64,000 bases of DNA from Streptomyces sp. NBC_01754 (GTDB lineage Bacteria > Actinomycetota > Actinomycetes > Streptomycetales > Streptomycetaceae): the NCBI RefSeq assembly GCF_035918015.1, contig NZ_CP109132.1, positions 5,394,001 through 5,458,000 on the forward strand. The letters are read 5' to 3'. This document shows, in pieces, positions 26,362-37,164 of this stretch. Positions within the stretch are counted from its first letter, which is position 1. Each line of letters opens with the position of its first letter. The notes under the pieces are model-generated. The model was not told where the DNA came from, did no database searches, and saw only the letters and a list, made by a program, of their open reading frames with translations. A program made the translations under genes and the position numbers.

Positions 26362-28029
26362 ATGCGTATACACAAGTCCCGATTTGTTCGGGCGACCACA
26401 GCGGCTGTTGCCGTCGCTCTGGTCGCTGCGGGCTGCTCCAGTGAGCGGGATGACGACGCCAAGAGCGACACCAAGGACACGTTCGTCTTCGCCGGCGCCG
26501 GTGACCCGGGGTCCCTCGACCCGGCACTGGCGAGCGACGGCGAGACCTTCCGGGTGACGCGTCAGGCCTTCGAAGCCCTGCTCGAGCACGAGCGCGGCGG
26601 CAGCAAGCTCGTCGGCGGCCTCGCCGAGACGTGGGAGAGCAACGACGCCGGCACGGTGTGGACGTTCAACCTCCGCAAGAACGTGAAGTTCCACGACGGC
26701 GAGGCGTTCGACGCGGCCGCGGTCTGCGCGAACTACGACCACTGGTTCAACTGGAAGGGCACCTACCAGTCCAGCGCGGTCTCGTACTACTGGCAGTCCA
26801 TCATGGGCGGCTTCGCGAAGAACGAGGACGCCGAGGCCCCCAAGGCCAACTACAAGTCCTGCACCGCGAAGGACGCCGACACGGCCGTCATCGAGGTCAA
26901 CGAGCCGTCGGCCAACCTGCCCGGAGGCTTCTCCCTCCAGGCCCTGGCGATCCACTCGCCGAAGGCCCTCGAGGAGTACGAGAAGCAGGACGCGACCGCC
27001 AAGGGCGACGCGATCACGTACCCCGAGTACAGCCAGGTCGCCGGCACGGTCGCCGGTACCGGCCCGTACAAGATCACGAAGTGGAACAAGGGCAACAAGG
27101 AAGTCTCCCTCGAGCGCTTCGACGGCTACTGGGGCGACAAGGCCAAGGTGAAGAACCTGGTCTTCCGCACGATCGACACCGAGGCGGGCCGCCGTCAGGC
27201 GCTCCAGGCCGGTGACATCGACGGATACGACCTGGTCGCGCCCGCGGACGTCAAGACGCTGGAGAAGGCGGGCTACGAGGTCCCCACGCGTGACGTCTTC
27301 AACATCTTCTACGTGGGCATGACGCAGTCCAGGAACAAGGCACTGCAGAAGCCCGAGGTGCGCCAGGCCGTCGCGCACGCCATCGACCGCGAGAACATCG
27401 TCAGCACCCAGCTGCCCGAGGGCGGCAAGGTCGCCACGCAGTTCATGCCCGACACCGTCGCCGGCTACTCGGACAAGGTGAAGCAGTACGCCTTCGACAC
27501 GGACAAGGCGAAGCAGCTGCTCAAGAAGGCGGGCGAGAGCAAGCTGTCGCTCGAGTTCTGCTACCCGACCGAGGTCACCCGGCCCTACATGCCCGCGCCG
27601 CAGGACATGTTCGAGCTGATGAAGGCGGACCTGGAGAAGGCCGGCATCACCGTCGTCCCGAAGGCCATGAAGTGGGCGCCCGACTACCTGGACGCCGCCG
27701 AGTCCGGCTCCTGCGCCCTGCACATGTTCGGCTGGACCGGTGACTTCAACGACGGCTACAACTTCATCGGCACCTGGTTCGCCGGCTTCGACAAGCAGTG
27801 GGGCTTCAAGAACACCAAGGTCTTCGACTCGGTGAACGCCGCGTCGAAGGAGACCGACCCCGCCGCCCGCGTCGAGGCCTACAAGAAGGCCAACGAGACC
27901 ATCATGGAGTTCCTGCCGGGTCTCCCGATCTCGTCCTCGCCGCCCGCCATCGCGTTCGCCAAGAACGTCAACCCGCCGAAGGTCTCCCCGCTGACGCAGG
28001 AAGTCTTCGCCGAGGCGTCGTTCAAGTAA
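26362..28029 (+). CDS. ABC transporter substrate-binding lipoprotein, dipeptide/oligopeptide type
   Basis: A 555-aa family 5 extracellular solute-binding protein. The signal peptide ends LVALVAAGCSS with lipidated Cys25. The mature part starts TFVFAGAGDPGSLDPALASDGE, the usual DppA/OppA opening, and contains WTFNLRKNVKFHDGEAFDAAAV and VRQAVAHAIDRE. It delivers peptides to the permeases encoded next. Codon bias is very strong, consistent with high expression. The terminator-like hairpin after the gene would keep its mRNA more abundant than the permease part, as usual for binding proteins. Confidence 0.93.
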   Translation: MRIHKSRFVRATTAAVAVALVAAGCSSERDDDAKSDTKDTFVFAGAGDPGSLDPALASDGETFRVTRQAFEALLEHERGGSKLVGGLAETWESNDAGTVWTFNLRKNVKFHDGEAFDAAAVCANYDHWFNWKGTYQSSAVSYYWQSIMGGFAKNEDAEAPKANYKSCTAKDADTAVIEVNEPSANLPGGFSLQALAIHSPKALEEYEKQDATAKGDAITYPEYSQVAGTVAGTGPYKITKWNKGNKEVSLERFDGYWGDKAKVKNLVFRTIDTEAGRRQALQAGDIDGYDLVAPADVKTLEKAGYEVPTRDVFNIFYVGMTQSRNKALQKPEVRQAVAHAIDRENIVSTQLPEGGKVATQFMPDTVAGYSDKVKQYAFDTDKAKQLLKKAGESKLSLEFCYPTEVTRPYMPAPQDMFELMKADLEKAGITVVPKAMKWAPDYLDAAESGSCALHMFGWTGDFNDGYNFIGTWFAGFDKQWGFKNTKVFDSVNAASKETDPAARVEAYKKANETIMEFLPGLPISSSPPAIAFAKNVNPPKVSPLTQEVFAEASFK

Positions 28030-28038
28030 CCGCACATC

Positions 28039-28090
28039 AGCGGGTTCGCCCGGCCACAGCTCCCACGGTGGCCGGGCGGACCCGCTTTTC
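28039..28090 (+). terminator. Attenuating terminator between binding protein and permease
   Basis: The arms 28039-28057 and 28068-28086 pair over 19 positions with a single G-T type mismatch, followed by TTTTC. It is a rho-independent terminator inside the operon and should reduce transcription of the permease and ATPase genes relative to the binding protein. Confidence 0.75.
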
Positions 28091-28114
28091 ACCATGGAGA
28101 AAGGGGCATGCGGG

Positions 28115-29119
28115 GTGCTGCGACTCGTCGTACGAAGACTGCTACAGCTCATACCCACCCTGCTCGGCCTGTCGGTTCTGCTCTTCCTGTGGCTGAACCG
28201 GCTGCCCGGCGGACCCGCCTCAGCGATCCTGGGCGAGCGGGCGACCGAAGCCGAAGTGGCCCGTATCAACCGGGCCCTGGGACTCGACGAGCCCGTCTAC
28301 GTCCAGTACTGGCGCTTCCTCAAGCGCATCGCCGAACTGGACCTCGGTACTTCCACCCAGACCGGCCAGCCGGTGTGGGACGAGTTCGCCACGCGCTTCC
28401 CGGCCACGGTCGAACTCAGCGTTCTCGCCATCCTGCTCGCCGTCGTCATCGGCATCCCGCTCGGCTACCTGGCGGCGAAGCGGCGCGGCGGCTGGATCGA
28501 TGTGGCGGCGGTCTCCGGGTCGCTGATCGGTATCTGCATCCCGGTGTTCTTCCTCGCCCTGATCCTCAAGGGTGTCTTCGCCGTCCAGCTGCACATGTTC
28601 CCGAGCTACGGGCGCATGGCCACCGGTATGAACGCCACCGACGTCACCGGGTTCGCCGTACTGGACGGCCTGCTGACCGGGGAGTTCGACGCCAGTCTGG
28701 ACGCGCTGCACCACCTGGTCCTGCCCGCGATCGCCCTCGCCTCGATCCCCCTCGCCGTCATCGTGCGCATGACCCGGGCCAGCGTGCTGGAGGTACTCGG
28801 CGAGGACTACGTCCGCACCGCCGAGTCCAAGGGCCTCGACAAACAGGTGATCCGCGGCCGCCACGTCCTGCGCAACGCGCTGCTGCCGGTGGTCACCGCG
28901 GTCGGTCTGCTGACCGGGAGCCTGCTCTCCGGAGCGGTGCTGACCGAGTCGGTCTTCTCCTTCAACGGCATCGGCAACTTCATCCGTACCTCGATCGACG
29001 CCCGTGACTATCCGGTGCTCGTCGGATTCATCCTGTTCATCGCGATGGTGTACGTGCTCATCAACCTCCTGGTCGACCTCGCGTACAGCCTTATCGACCC
29101 GAGAGTGCGGGTGCACTGA
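28115..29119 (+). CDS. Oligopeptide ABC transporter permease 1 (DppB-like)
   Basis: A 334-aa inner-membrane permease with six expected transmembrane segments, starting LRLVVRRLLQLIPTLLGLSV, the DppB/OppB N terminus. The EAA-type cytoplasmic loop is EVLGEDYVRTAESKGLDKQV. The GTG at 28115 has AAGGGG 8 nt upstream; an ATG at 28094 in the same frame lacks a site. It pairs with the second permease, encoded immediately downstream. Confidence 0.92.
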   Translation: MLRLVVRRLLQLIPTLLGLSVLLFLWLNRLPGGPASAILGERATEAEVARINRALGLDEPVYVQYWRFLKRIAELDLGTSTQTGQPVWDEFATRFPATVELSVLAILLAVVIGIPLGYLAAKRRGGWIDVAAVSGSLIGICIPVFFLALILKGVFAVQLHMFPSYGRMATGMNATDVTGFAVLDGLLTGEFDASLDALHHLVLPAIALASIPLAVIVRMTRASVLEVLGEDYVRTAESKGLDKQVIRGRHVLRNALLPVVTAVGLLTGSLLSGAVLTESVFSFNGIGNFIRTSIDARDYPVLVGFILFIAMVYVLINLLVDLAYSLIDPRVRVH

Positions 29120-29120
29120 C

Positions 29121-30083
29121 GTGACGATCATGACGAAGAAGGCGGACAAGATCGATCGGCTCGCCGAGCTGATGCAGATGTCCGAGGCCACCAGCGGCGC
29201 GAGCCTGTGGCGAGAGGCACTGCGCCGGCTCAGGGCCAGCAAGATGGCGGTCATCGGCGCGGTCATCATCGCGTTGTTCGTCCTGCTCGCGCTGGTGGGC
29301 CCGTGGATCGCGCCGCACAGTCCGACCGCCCAGACATGGCGCGGCGAGGTGTTCGCCAACCAGGGCAAGTTCGTCGGCATGCGCGGCGGGAACTGGTTCG
29401 GTCTGGACCACCTGGGCCGGGACATGTTCTCCCGGTTCCTGGTCGGTGCCCGGCAGACCCTGCTGGTCGGCGTGGTGTCCATGCTCATCGGTCTGGTCGT
29501 CGGAGCGGTCATCGGCGTCCTGTCCGGTGCCGCGGCGACGCTCGGCGGCAGGGCGGGACAGCGCGTCGACACGGTGATCATGCGTTTCACCGACATCATG
29601 CTCTCGCTGCCGTCTCTGCTGCTGGCGGTCTCGATCGCCGCGGTGATGGGCCAGTCGCTGACCACCGTGATGATCGCGGTCGGTGTCGTGCAGATCCCCG
29701 TCTTCGCACGGCTGCTGCGCGGCTCGATGCTGGTGCAGGGCGGAGCCGACTACGTCCTGGCGGCCAAGGCGCTCGGTATCCCCAAGAAGCGGATCATCTT
29801 CACCCAGATCCTCCCGAACTCGCTCAGCCCGGTGATCGTCCAGGCGACGCTCAGCCTGGCCACCGCGATCATCGAGGCCGCAGCGCTGTCCTACCTGGGC
29901 CTCGGCAGCCCGGACCCGGCCATTCCCGAATGGGGGGTCATGCTCGCCCAGGCCGAACGGTTCTTCGACAACGAGCCCATGATGGCGGCCTACCCGGCCA
30001 TCGGCATCATCATCACCGCCCTCGGCTTCACCCTGCTCGGCGAGGCCACGCGCGAAGCCCTCGACCCGAAGCTGCGAGGCTGA
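29121..30083 (+). CDS. Oligopeptide ABC transporter permease 2 (DppC-like)
   Basis: A 320-aa DppC/OppC-type permease. An N-terminal cytoplasmic part precedes AVIGAVIIALFVLLALVGPW. The HLGRDMFSRFLVGARQTLLVG segment and the EAA loop GGADYVLAAKALGIPKKRII are typical. The GTG at 29121 lies one nucleotide after the stop of the first permease gene, so translation is coupled; the ATG at 29130 is an alternative. Confidence 0.92.
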   Translation: MTIMTKKADKIDRLAELMQMSEATSGASLWREALRRLRASKMAVIGAVIIALFVLLALVGPWIAPHSPTAQTWRGEVFANQGKFVGMRGGNWFGLDHLGRDMFSRFLVGARQTLLVGVVSMLIGLVVGAVIGVLSGAAATLGGRAGQRVDTVIMRFTDIMLSLPSLLLAVSIAAVMGQSLTTVMIAVGVVQIPVFARLLRGSMLVQGGADYVLAAKALGIPKKRIIFTQILPNSLSPVIVQATLSLATAIIEAAALSYLGLGSPDPAIPEWGVMLAQAERFFDNEPMMAAYPAIGIIITALGFTLLGEATREALDPKLRG

Positions 30084-30089
30084 AGCCCC

Positions 30090-31082
30090 ATGGCACTGCT
30101 CTCTGTTGAAGAACTCAGCGTCACCTTCACCGCCAAGGGCCGCAAGGACTCCGTGGCCGTCGACGGTGTCTCCTTCGACGTGGACCAAGGTCAGGTCGTG
30201 GGGCTCGTCGGTGAGTCCGGCTGCGGCAAGTCCGTGACCTCGCTCGCCCTGATGGGGCTCCTGCCGGGCAAGGGGGTGAGGGTCGGCGGACGGGCCGTCT
30301 TCGACGGCCGGGACCTTCTCTCGATGAGTCAGCGCAAGCTCCGCGACATGCGGGGCAGCCAGCTCGCGATGATCTTCCAGGACCCGCTCTCCTCGCTGAA
30401 CCCGGTGGTCCCCATCGGCATCCAGGTCACCGAGATCCTCCAGCGGCACCGCGGCCTGAAGGGCGAGGCGGCCCGCACGGAGGCCGCCCACCTCCTGGAC
30501 CGGGTCGGTATCCCCGACCCGCGCCGACGGCTGAAGGAGTACCCCCACCAGCTGTCCGGGGGTATGCGCCAGCGTGCGCTCATCGCCATGGCGGTGGCCT
30601 GCGCCCCCCGGCTGCTCATCGCCGACGAGCCCACCACCGCGCTCGACGTGACCATCCAGGCCCAGATCCTGGAACTCCTCAAGGAGCTCGTGGACCAGGA
30701 GGGCACCGCCCTGCTGATGATCACGCACGACCTGGGTGTGGTGGCCGGTCTCTGCGACGAGGTCAACGTGCTCTACGCGGGACGCGCGGTGGAGACCGCC
30801 GGCCGGCGCGAGCTGTTCGCCGCGCCGACGCACCCGTACGCCCACGGACTGCTCGGCTCCATCCCGCGTCTGGACGCACCGCGCGGGGAGCCGCTCCAGC
30901 CGATCCGGGGTTCGATCAACGACAAGATCGCCTGGGCCGACGGCTGCGCCTTCGCGCCGCGCTGCGACTTCTACACCATGGAGTGCCTGACCGGCACTCC
31001 CGAACTGACCGAACCACGCACGGCCGGACACCAGGTGCGCTGTGTCAACCCGGTCCTGCCCAAGGCGGAGGTATCGGCATGA
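30090..31082 (+). CDS. Oligopeptide ABC transporter ATPase 1 (DppD-like)
   Basis: A 330-aa ABC ATPase. Walker A is GESGCGKS, the signature is LSGGMRQR, Walker B is [12 protein letters not shown], and the oligopeptide-transporter C-terminal extension has the CAFAPRC and Cys-containing segment ([16 protein letters not shown]) that binds an iron-sulfur cluster in characterised DppD-type ATPases. It forms the ATPase pair with the overlapping downstream gene product. Confidence 0.93.
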   Translation: MALLSVEELSVTFTAKGRKDSVAVDGVSFDVDQGQVVGLVGESGCGKSVTSLALMGLLPGKGVRVGGRAVFDGRDLLSMSQRKLRDMRGSQLAMIFQDPLSSLNPVVPIGIQVTEILQRHRGLKGEAARTEAAHLLDRVGIPDPRRRLKEYPHQLSGGMRQRALIAMAVACAPRLLIADEPTTALDVTIQAQILELLKELVDQEGTALLMITHDLGVVAGLCDEVNVLYAGRAVETAGRRELFAAPTHPYAHGLLGSIPRLDAPRGEPLQPIRGSINDKIAWADGCAFAPRCDFYTMECLTGTPELTEPRTAGHQVRCVNPVLPKAEVSA

Positions 31083-32209
31083 GCCTGCTCGAACTCGACG
31101 ACGTCAAGGTTCACTTCCCCGTCAAGAAGGGCATCCTGTTCGACCGGACGGTCGGGCACGTGTACGCCGTGGACGGCATCTCGCTGAGCGTCGAGGCCGG
31201 CCAGACGTACGGGCTCGTGGGCGAGTCGGGGTGCGGTAAGACGACGCTGGGCCGGGCCGTCCTGCGGCTGGTGGACATCACCGGCGGCGGGGTCGTCTTC
31301 GACGGCACGGACCTCGCCAAGCTGCCCGACGAGAAGATGCGGCAGTACCGCCGCAGGCTCCAGATGGTCTTCCAGGACCCGCTCGGCAGCCTCAACCCGC
31401 GCCAGAACATCGAGTCGATCCTGTCCGAGGGCATGGCCGCCCACGGGATCGGCACGGACCGGGCGGACCGCCGGGAGAAGATCAAGGCGATCCTCGCGAG
31501 GGTCGGCCTGCCGACGAACTCGCTCTCCCGCTATCCGCACGAGTTCTCCGGCGGGCAGCGCCAGCGCATCGGTATCGCCCGGGCCCTGGTGCTCGAACCC
31601 GACGTGATCATCTGCGACGAGCCGGTCTCGGCGCTCGACGTGTCGATCCAGGCGCAGGTCATCAACCTGCTGGAGGAGTTGCAGGAGTCGCTCGGGCTCA
31701 CGTATCTCGTCATCGCCCACGACCTCGCCGTCGTCCGGCACATCTCGGACGTCATCGGGGTCATGTACCTGGGCTCCCTGGTCGAGGAGGCGCCCAGCGA
31801 CGCGCTGTACGCCGCGCCGATGCACCCGTACACCAAGGCCCTCATGTCCGCGGTCCCCGTACCCGACCCGGAGGTCGAGGACCGGCGGGAGCGGATCCTG
31901 CTCCAGGGCGACCTGCCCTCGCCGGCCGATCCGCCGAGCGGATGCCGGTTCCACACCCGCTGCCCGTGGGCGCAGGAGAAGTGCGCGGTCGAGCGCCCGG
32001 TCCTGACGGACCTGGGTGACGGGCACAAGGTGGCCTGCCACTTCGCGGCCGAGATCGAGGCCGGGACCGTGGGGCTGACCCGGGCGACGGGCATCGAGGC
32101 GGTCGTGGGGACGCAGACGGAGGCGGACGCGGCCGGCGCCGCCGTCAGCGGCGGCGGCACCGGGGCGGCGGCCGAGCCCTCCGCCGCGGACGGAACCGGT
32201 ACCACCTGA
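31079..32209 (+). CDS. Oligopeptide ABC transporter ATPase 2 (DppF-like)
   Basis: A 376-aa ABC ATPase that overlaps the first ATPase gene by ATGA at 31079-31082. Walker A is GESGCGKT, the signature is FSGGQRQR, Walker B is [12 protein letters not shown], and the C-terminal extension has [14 protein letters not shown]. The last 45 residues are Ala/Gly/Thr-rich and low-complexity, longer than in the usual DppF of about 330 residues. It ends the operon. Confidence 0.93.
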   Translation: MSLLELDDVKVHFPVKKGILFDRTVGHVYAVDGISLSVEAGQTYGLVGESGCGKTTLGRAVLRLVDITGGGVVFDGTDLAKLPDEKMRQYRRRLQMVFQDPLGSLNPRQNIESILSEGMAAHGIGTDRADRREKIKAILARVGLPTNSLSRYPHEFSGGQRQRIGIARALVLEPDVIICDEPVSALDVSIQAQVINLLEELQESLGLTYLVIAHDLAVVRHISDVIGVMYLGSLVEEAPSDALYAAPMHPYTKALMSAVPVPDPEVEDRRERILLQGDLPSPADPPSGCRFHTRCPWAQEKCAVERPVLTDLGDGHKVACHFAAEIEAGTVGLTRATGIEAVVGTQTEADAAGAAVSGGGTGAAAEPSAADGTGTT

Positions 32210-32255
32210 CAGACCGGGTCGCCGTCGGGGGCACCGGACGTTGTAGAACTGTCCG

Positions 32256-32927
32256 GTGCTCAACGAACTCTTCAACCCCTCCGTCCAGCACGCGCTCGAC
32301 ATCGTCGGGATCTTCGTCTTCGCGATCTCGGGCGCGCTCCTCGCCGTACGCAAGAACTTCGACGTCTTCGGCATCGTGGTCCTCGCCGAGGTGACGGCGC
32401 TGGGCGGAGGGATCTTCCGTGACGTGATCATCGGGGCGATTCCCCCGGCCGCCTTCACGGACCTCGGCTACTTCACCACCCCGCTGCTCGCCGCCGTGCT
32501 GGTGTTCTTCCTGCACCCGCACGTCGAACGCATCCAGGTCGCCGTCAACGTCTTCGACGCGGCCGGACTGGGCCTCTTCTGCGTCGTCGGCACGGTCAAG
32601 GCGTACGACTACGGGCTCGGTCTCACCTCGTCCGCCACCCTGGGGCTGGCCACCGCGGTCGGCGGCGGCGTCCTGCGCGACGTGCTGGCCAACGAGGTGC
32701 CGTCGCTCCTGCGCTGGGACCGCGACCTCTACGCCGTGCCCGCGATCGTCGGCTCGGTGCTGGTCGCCCTCTGCATCCGGTTCGACACGCTCAACGCCTA
32801 CACCAGCGCCGTCGCGGTGGTCACCGCCTTCGTACTCCGCCTGCTCGCCCTGCGCTTCCACTGGCGGGCCCCGCGCGCCTACAACCGGCGCTCGTCCCAG
32901 GCGGAGGAGAACCCGGGCGGCATCTGA
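32256..32927 (+). CDS. TRIC/UPF0126 cation channel protein
   Basis: A 223-aa membrane protein of the prokaryotic TRIC (YadS/UPF0126) family. It consists of two copies of a three-helix unit, each with a Gly-rich motif: GGGIFRDVIIG in the first and GGGVLRDVLANEVPSLL in the second. Such proteins conduct monovalent cations; some members have been linked to glycine uptake. The GTG at 32256 has no Shine-Dalgarno and a TAGAAC box 7 nt upstream, suggesting a leaderless mRNA. It is not part of the preceding transporter operon in any obvious way. Confidence 0.87.
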   Translation: MLNELFNPSVQHALDIVGIFVFAISGALLAVRKNFDVFGIVVLAEVTALGGGIFRDVIIGAIPPAAFTDLGYFTTPLLAAVLVFFLHPHVERIQVAVNVFDAAGLGLFCVVGTVKAYDYGLGLTSSATLGLATAVGGGVLRDVLANEVPSLLRWDRDLYAVPAIVGSVLVALCIRFDTLNAYTSAVAVVTAFVLRLLALRFHWRAPRAYNRRSSQAEENPGGI

Positions 32928-32977
32928 CCGAAACAAAAAGCTACCGCTCAGTAATGTAATCGGTGTACGGTGCGGAC

Positions 32978-33844
32978 ATGGCACAGGCAGCAGCTCAGGC
33001 GCGGCGGACCGCGCAGGCGACCATCGGTGACAGCGAGTTCGACCGCGACACGGCGGTCACCCTCCGCGAAGAGGGCGTCTACGACGCCGAACTCTCCGCG
33101 GGCTGGACGATCATCCACGCCGTCAACGGCGGCTACCTTCTGGCGATGCTGGGCCGCGCACTGGGCGAGGCGCTCGAGCACTCCGACCCCTTCTCCGTCT
33201 CCGCGCACTACCTCACGGCCTCCGTGCCCGGCCCGGCGGTGATCCGCACCCAGGTCGTGCGCGCCGGCCGCACCCTGTCCACCGGCGAGGCCTCGCTCTT
33301 CCAGTACGCGGAGGACGGCACCGAGGTCGAGCGCATCCGGATCCTCGCCACCTACGGCGACCTGGACGCCCTGACCGACGAGGTCCGGACGTCCGCCGAG
33401 CCGCCCGCCATCCCGCCGCGCGAGCACTGCCTCGGCCCCAGCGACGGCCCGGCGCCGATCCCCGGCAGCTCCGCCATCACCGAACGCCTCGACATCAAGC
33501 TCGACCCCGCGACGATCGGCTGGGCGGTGGGCGCGCCTTCGGGCAAGGGCGAGATGCGCGGCTGGTTCGGACTCGCGGACGGCCGTGACGCGGACCCGCT
33601 CTCCCTGCTGCTGACGGTCGACGCGCTGCCGCCCACCGCCTTCGAGCTGGGGCTGAAGGGCTGGACGCCCACCGTCGAGCTCACCACCCACATCCGATGC
33701 CGCCCGGCTCCGGGCCCCCTGCGGGTCTCCGTCACCACCCGCAACCTGGCGGGCGGATTCCTGGAGGAGGACGCCGACGTGTGGGACAGCGCCGACCGTC
33801 TGGTGGCCCAGTCCCGCCAACTGGCCCGCGCCCCGCGCGGCTGA
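32978..33844 (+). CDS. Acyl-CoA thioesterase-like protein (double hotdog)
   Basis: A 288-aa protein of the TesB-like thioesterase family in actinobacteria. The first hotdog contains GWTIIHAVNGGYLLAMLGRAL and DPFSVSAHYLTASVPGPA; the second contains ELTTHIRCRPAPGPLRVSV and AQSRQLARAP. The cytoplasmic substrate would be an acyl-CoA, not specified by sequence. The ATG at 32978 is preferred; a GTG at 32963 would add five residues. An AT-rich promoter patch (TAATGTAATC, 32952-32961) lies just upstream. Confidence 0.8.
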   Translation: MAQAAAQARRTAQATIGDSEFDRDTAVTLREEGVYDAELSAGWTIIHAVNGGYLLAMLGRALGEALEHSDPFSVSAHYLTASVPGPAVIRTQVVRAGRTLSTGEASLFQYAEDGTEVERIRILATYGDLDALTDEVRTSAEPPAIPPREHCLGPSDGPAPIPGSSAITERLDIKLDPATIGWAVGAPSGKGEMRGWFGLADGRDADPLSLLLTVDALPPTAFELGLKGWTPTVELTTHIRCRPAPGPLRVSVTTRNLAGGFLEEDADVWDSADRLVAQSRQLARAPRG

Positions 33845-33927
33845 GACCGGCCCACGCCCGACGGGGCGCGTCCCGGGTCCCTGGGCGGTGAGGCCATGCG
33901 CCTGCCGTGAGCCCCACCGCGAGCTCG

Positions 33928-33933
33928 TAGACT
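33928..33933 (+). promoter_or_regulatory. -10 box of the leaderless cysteine desulfurase gene
   Basis: TAGACT ends 9 nt before the ATG at 33943, the spacing expected when transcription starts at or next to the start codon. There is no Shine-Dalgarno. Confidence 0.5.
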
Positions 33934-33942
33934 CGGGGCATC

Positions 33943-35112
33943 ATGGCCTACCTCGACCACGCCGCGACCACGCCGATGCTTCCGGAGGCGATCGCGGCGA
34001 TGACCGCGCACCTCGGCGTCACCGGCAACGCGTCCTCCCTGCACGCCGCCGGGCGGCGTGCCCGCCGTACCGTCGAGGAGTCGCGGGAGACCCTCGCCGA
34101 GTCGCTCGGCGCCCGCCCCAGCGAGGTGGTCCTCACCTCCGGCGGCACCGAGGCCGACAACCTCGCCGTGAAGGGCCTGTACTGGGCCCGCCGCGACGCC
34201 GACCCCCGGCGTACCCGGGTCCTGGCCAGTCCCGTGGAACACCACGCCGTCCTGGACGCCGTGGACTGGCTCGCCGGACACGAGGGCGCCAGGGTCGAGT
34301 ACCTCCCCGTGGACCGGTACGGGCGCGTCCACCCGGACGCCCTGCGCGAGGCGCTCGCCCGCGATCCGGACGACGTCGCGATGATCACCGTGATGTGGGC
34401 CAACAACGAGATCGGCACCGTCATGCCGGTCCAGGACCTGACCGAGGTCGCCCGGGAGTTCGGCGTACCGATGCACGCGGACGCGGTGCAGGCGTTCGGG
34501 CAGCTGGACGTCGACTTCGCCCGTTCCGGGCTGGCGGCGATGACGGTCAGCGGGCACAAGATCGGCGGGCCGTTCGGCGTCGGCGCCCTGCTCCTCGGCC
34601 GAGACCAGACCCCCGTCCCCGTGCTGCACGGCGGCGGACAGGAGCGGCATGTGCGTTCGGGCACCCTGGACGTCCCCGCCGTGGCGGCCTTCTCGGTGGC
34701 CGGAGGGCTCGCCGCCGAGCGCCGGGAGGACTTCGCCACCGAGGTCGGGGCGCTCCGCGACTCGCTGGTCGACGCCGTGCGGCACGCCGTACCCGACGCC
34801 GTACTCGGCGGCGATCCCGCGCCCGGCGGGCGGCTCCCCGCCAACGCCCACTTCACCTTCCCCGGCTGCGAGGGCGACTCCCTCCTGCTGCTGCTCGACG
34901 CCCAGGGCATCGAATGCTCCACCGGTTCGGCCTGTACGGCGGGGATCGCCCAGCCCAGCCATGTGCTGCTGGCCACCGGCACCGACCCCGACCTGGCCCG
35001 GGGCACCCTGCGCTTCTCGCTCGGCCACACCTCGACGAAGCGGGACGTCGACGACCTCGCCCGCGCCATCGGGCCGGCCGTGGAACGCGCCAGGGCGGCG
35101 GGGCTCAGCTAG
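33943..35112 (+). CDS. Cysteine desulfurase (IscS/NifS-like)
   Basis: A 389-aa PLP enzyme taking sulfur from cysteine for tRNA thiolation and Fe-S clusters. The PLP lysine is in [16 protein letters not shown] and the persulfide Cys lies in [12 protein letters not shown] on the flexible loop. The N terminus [11 protein letters not shown] is typical. The start looks leaderless (TAGACT box upstream). Its stop overlaps the convergent amidase gene by 8 nt. MnmA, which needs activated sulfur, is encoded 0.75 kb downstream on the same strand. Confidence 0.94.
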   Translation: MAYLDHAATTPMLPEAIAAMTAHLGVTGNASSLHAAGRRARRTVEESRETLAESLGARPSEVVLTSGGTEADNLAVKGLYWARRDADPRRTRVLASPVEHHAVLDAVDWLAGHEGARVEYLPVDRYGRVHPDALREALARDPDDVAMITVMWANNEIGTVMPVQDLTEVAREFGVPMHADAVQAFGQLDVDFARSGLAAMTVSGHKIGGPFGVGALLLGRDQTPVPVLHGGGQERHVRSGTLDVPAVAAFSVAGGLAAERREDFATEVGALRDSLVDAVRHAVPDAVLGGDPAPGGRLPANAHFTFPGCEGDSLLLLLDAQGIECSTGSACTAGIAQPSHVLLATGTDPDLARGTLRFSLGHTSTKRDVDDLARAIGPAVERARAAGLS

Positions 35113-35797
35113 GGGGCCCGGCGGACGGTCCGGTGGACGCCGCGCGCACCAGTTTCAGGTAGCGCTTCCAGTCCCAGTGCGGTCCGGGATCCGTGTGGTC
35201 GGCGCCCGGCACCTCGATGTGCCCGATGATGTGCTCGCGGTCCACCGGGATGCCGTACCGGGCGCATATGGAGGCCGTCAGCCGCGCCGACGCCCCGTAC
35301 ATCGCCGCCGTGAAGTCCTGGGGGCGGTCGACGAAGCCCTCGTGCTCGATGCCGACGCTGCGCTCGTTGAAGGAGCGGTTCCCGGCGTGGAAGGCCACGT
35401 CCAGCTCGCGGATCATCTGTGTCACCCGGCCGTCCTGACCCACGATGTAGTGCGTCGCCGCACGGTGCGCCGGGTCCTGGAAGACCTTGACCGCGCTCGC
35501 GTAGCTGCCCTGCGTGACATGGATGATCACCCGGTCCACGTCGTAGTCGCCGGGGCGGTCGGCCCGCCGCCAGTTGCCCTCGGAGGCCGCGATCCACCGT
35601 GCGTCCGCGTAGTCCAGCTCACCGGGCACGCGCGGTCTGTCCACCCCGGGCACCCGCCACCACAGGCGCCGGATCTGCTCCGAGGCCAGCGCGCCGCCGC
35701 CCACGACGGCCGCGCCACCGCCGATGAGCAGAGTGCGTCTGCTGATGCCGTGTCCGGGGCCCCTGCCCGGCGGCCCGGCGTTGCTGTTGGTCCCCAT
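35105..35797 (-). CDS. N-acetylmuramoyl-L-alanine amidase, Tat-exported
   Basis: A 230-aa amidase_2 (PGRP-type zinc amidase) enzyme cleaving the stem peptide from murein outside the cell. The N terminus [20 protein letters not shown] carries a twin-arginine signal. The catalytic domain shows VIIHVTQGS (first zinc His), [21 protein letters not shown], and [20 protein letters not shown] (second zinc His). It is convergent with the cysteine desulfurase gene and divergent from mnmA. Confidence 0.91.
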   Translation of the reverse strand: MGTNSNAGPPGRGPGHGISRRTLLIGGGAAVVGGGALASEQIRRLWWRVPGVDRPRVPGELDYADARWIAASEGNWRRADRPGDYDVDRVIIHVTQGSYASAVKVFQDPAHRAATHYIVGQDGRVTQMIRELDVAFHAGNRSFNERSVGIEHEGFVDRPQDFTAAMYGASARLTASICARYGIPVDREHIIGHIEVPGADHTDPGPHWDWKRYLKLVRAASTGPSAGPPS

Positions 35798-35843
35798 GGG
35801 AGCGACAACGCATATCGGCGAGCATTCGGTTCCCGGGGCCCCG

Positions 35844-35849
35844 TACCCT
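35844..35849 (+). promoter_or_regulatory. -10 box of the leaderless mnmA gene
   Basis: TACCCT ends 9 nt before the ATG at 35859; no ribosome binding site is present, so the mRNA is probably leaderless. Confidence 0.45.
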
Positions 35850-35858
35850 GGACACGCT

Positions 35859-37007
35859 ATGACTCAGATCTCCCAGCGCCCCCTCCGTGTGCTCGCCGCC
35901 ATGTCGGGCGGTGTCGACTCCGCCGTCGCGGCGGCCCGCGCCGCCGAGGCAGGCCACGACGTGACCGGTGTGCACCTCGCCCTCTCCGCGAACCCGCAGT
36001 CCTTCCGGACCGGCGCGCGGGGCTGTTGCACCATCGAGGACTCCCGCGACGCCCGCCGCGCGGCCGACGTCATCGGTATCCCGTTCTACGTCTGGGACCT
36101 GGCGGAACGCTTCCGCGAGGACGTCGTGGAGGACTTCGTCGCGGAGTACGAGGCGGGACGCACCCCCAACCCGTGTCTGCGGTGCAACGAGAAGATCAAG
36201 TTCGCCGCGCTCCTCGACAAGGCGCTGGCCCTGGGCTTCGACGCCGTCTGCACCGGCCACTACGCCACCGTCGTCCTGAACGAGGACGGCAGCCGGGAGC
36301 TGCACCGCGCCTCGGACATGGCCAAGGACCAGAGCTACGTGCTCGGCGTCCTGGACGAGAAGCAGCTGGCCCACGCGATGTTCCCGCTCGGCGACACCCT
36401 CACCACCAAGGACGAGATCCGGGCCGAGGCGGAGCGCCGGGGCCTCGCCGTCGCCAAGAAGCCCGACAGCCACGACATCTGCTTCATCGCCGACGGCGAC
36501 ACCCAGGGTTTCCTCGCGAGCCGCCTCGGCGGACCGGCCGAGGGCGACATCGTCGACGAGGCGGGGGCGAAGGTCGGCACCCACGAGGGCGCCTTCGGCT
36601 TCACCATCGGCCAGCGCAAGGGCCTGCGCATCGGCCACCCGGCCCCGGACGGCAAGCCGAGGTACGTGCTGGACATCTCACCGGTGAACAACACCGTGAC
36701 GGTCGGACCGGTGGAGGCCCTCGACGTCACGGCCCTCACCGCCATCAGACCCCGCTGGTGCGGCACCGCCCCGTCCGGGCCCGGTACGTACACCGCGCAG
36801 CTGCGGGCCCACGGCGGCGAGACGGAGGTCACGGCGGAGCTGGTCGACGGCACGCTGAACGTCTCCTTCGCCGAACCCGCACGGGGCGTGGCCCCCGGCC
36901 AGGCGGTCGTGCTCTACGACGGCACCCGGGTCGTCGGCTCGGCCACCATCGCGACGACGGCACGGCGGGAGACGGCGGCGGCTTCGCCCGGGCGCCCCGG
37001 CCGGTGA
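35859..37007 (+). CDS. mnmA: tRNA-specific 2-thiouridylase
   Basis: A 382-aa enzyme adding sulfur to C2 of U34 in Glu, Gln and Lys tRNAs. The ATP pyrophosphatase loop is [13 protein letters not shown]. The catalytic Cys pair is in [12 protein letters not shown] and [19 protein letters not shown] in the central domain and a C-terminal beta-barrel complete the fold. Sulfur presumably comes from the nearby cysteine desulfurase. Confidence 0.96.
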   Translation: MTQISQRPLRVLAAMSGGVDSAVAAARAAEAGHDVTGVHLALSANPQSFRTGARGCCTIEDSRDARRAADVIGIPFYVWDLAERFREDVVEDFVAEYEAGRTPNPCLRCNEKIKFAALLDKALALGFDAVCTGHYATVVLNEDGSRELHRASDMAKDQSYVLGVLDEKQLAHAMFPLGDTLTTKDEIRAEAERRGLAVAKKPDSHDICFIADGDTQGFLASRLGGPAEGDIVDEAGAKVGTHEGAFGFTIGQRKGLRIGHPAPDGKPRYVLDISPVNNTVTVGPVEALDVTALTAIRPRWCGTAPSGPGTYTAQLRAHGGETEVTAELVDGTLNVSFAEPARGVAPGQAVVLYDGTRVVGSATIATTARRETAAASPGRPGR

Positions 37008-37164
37008 CCCGTCTGCCACCGTCCCCCGGTGGAACTCCCCGCTCGTCCACGGACTCCGCCACCGGGCCCGGGCCGCGGCGGGGAGCGGCCCGGTAGCGCC
37101 GCCCGGCGGTCCTCTCACGCGGGGCGCGTCCGAAGTCCCGTACGGACGTGACCCGCGCGGGGTG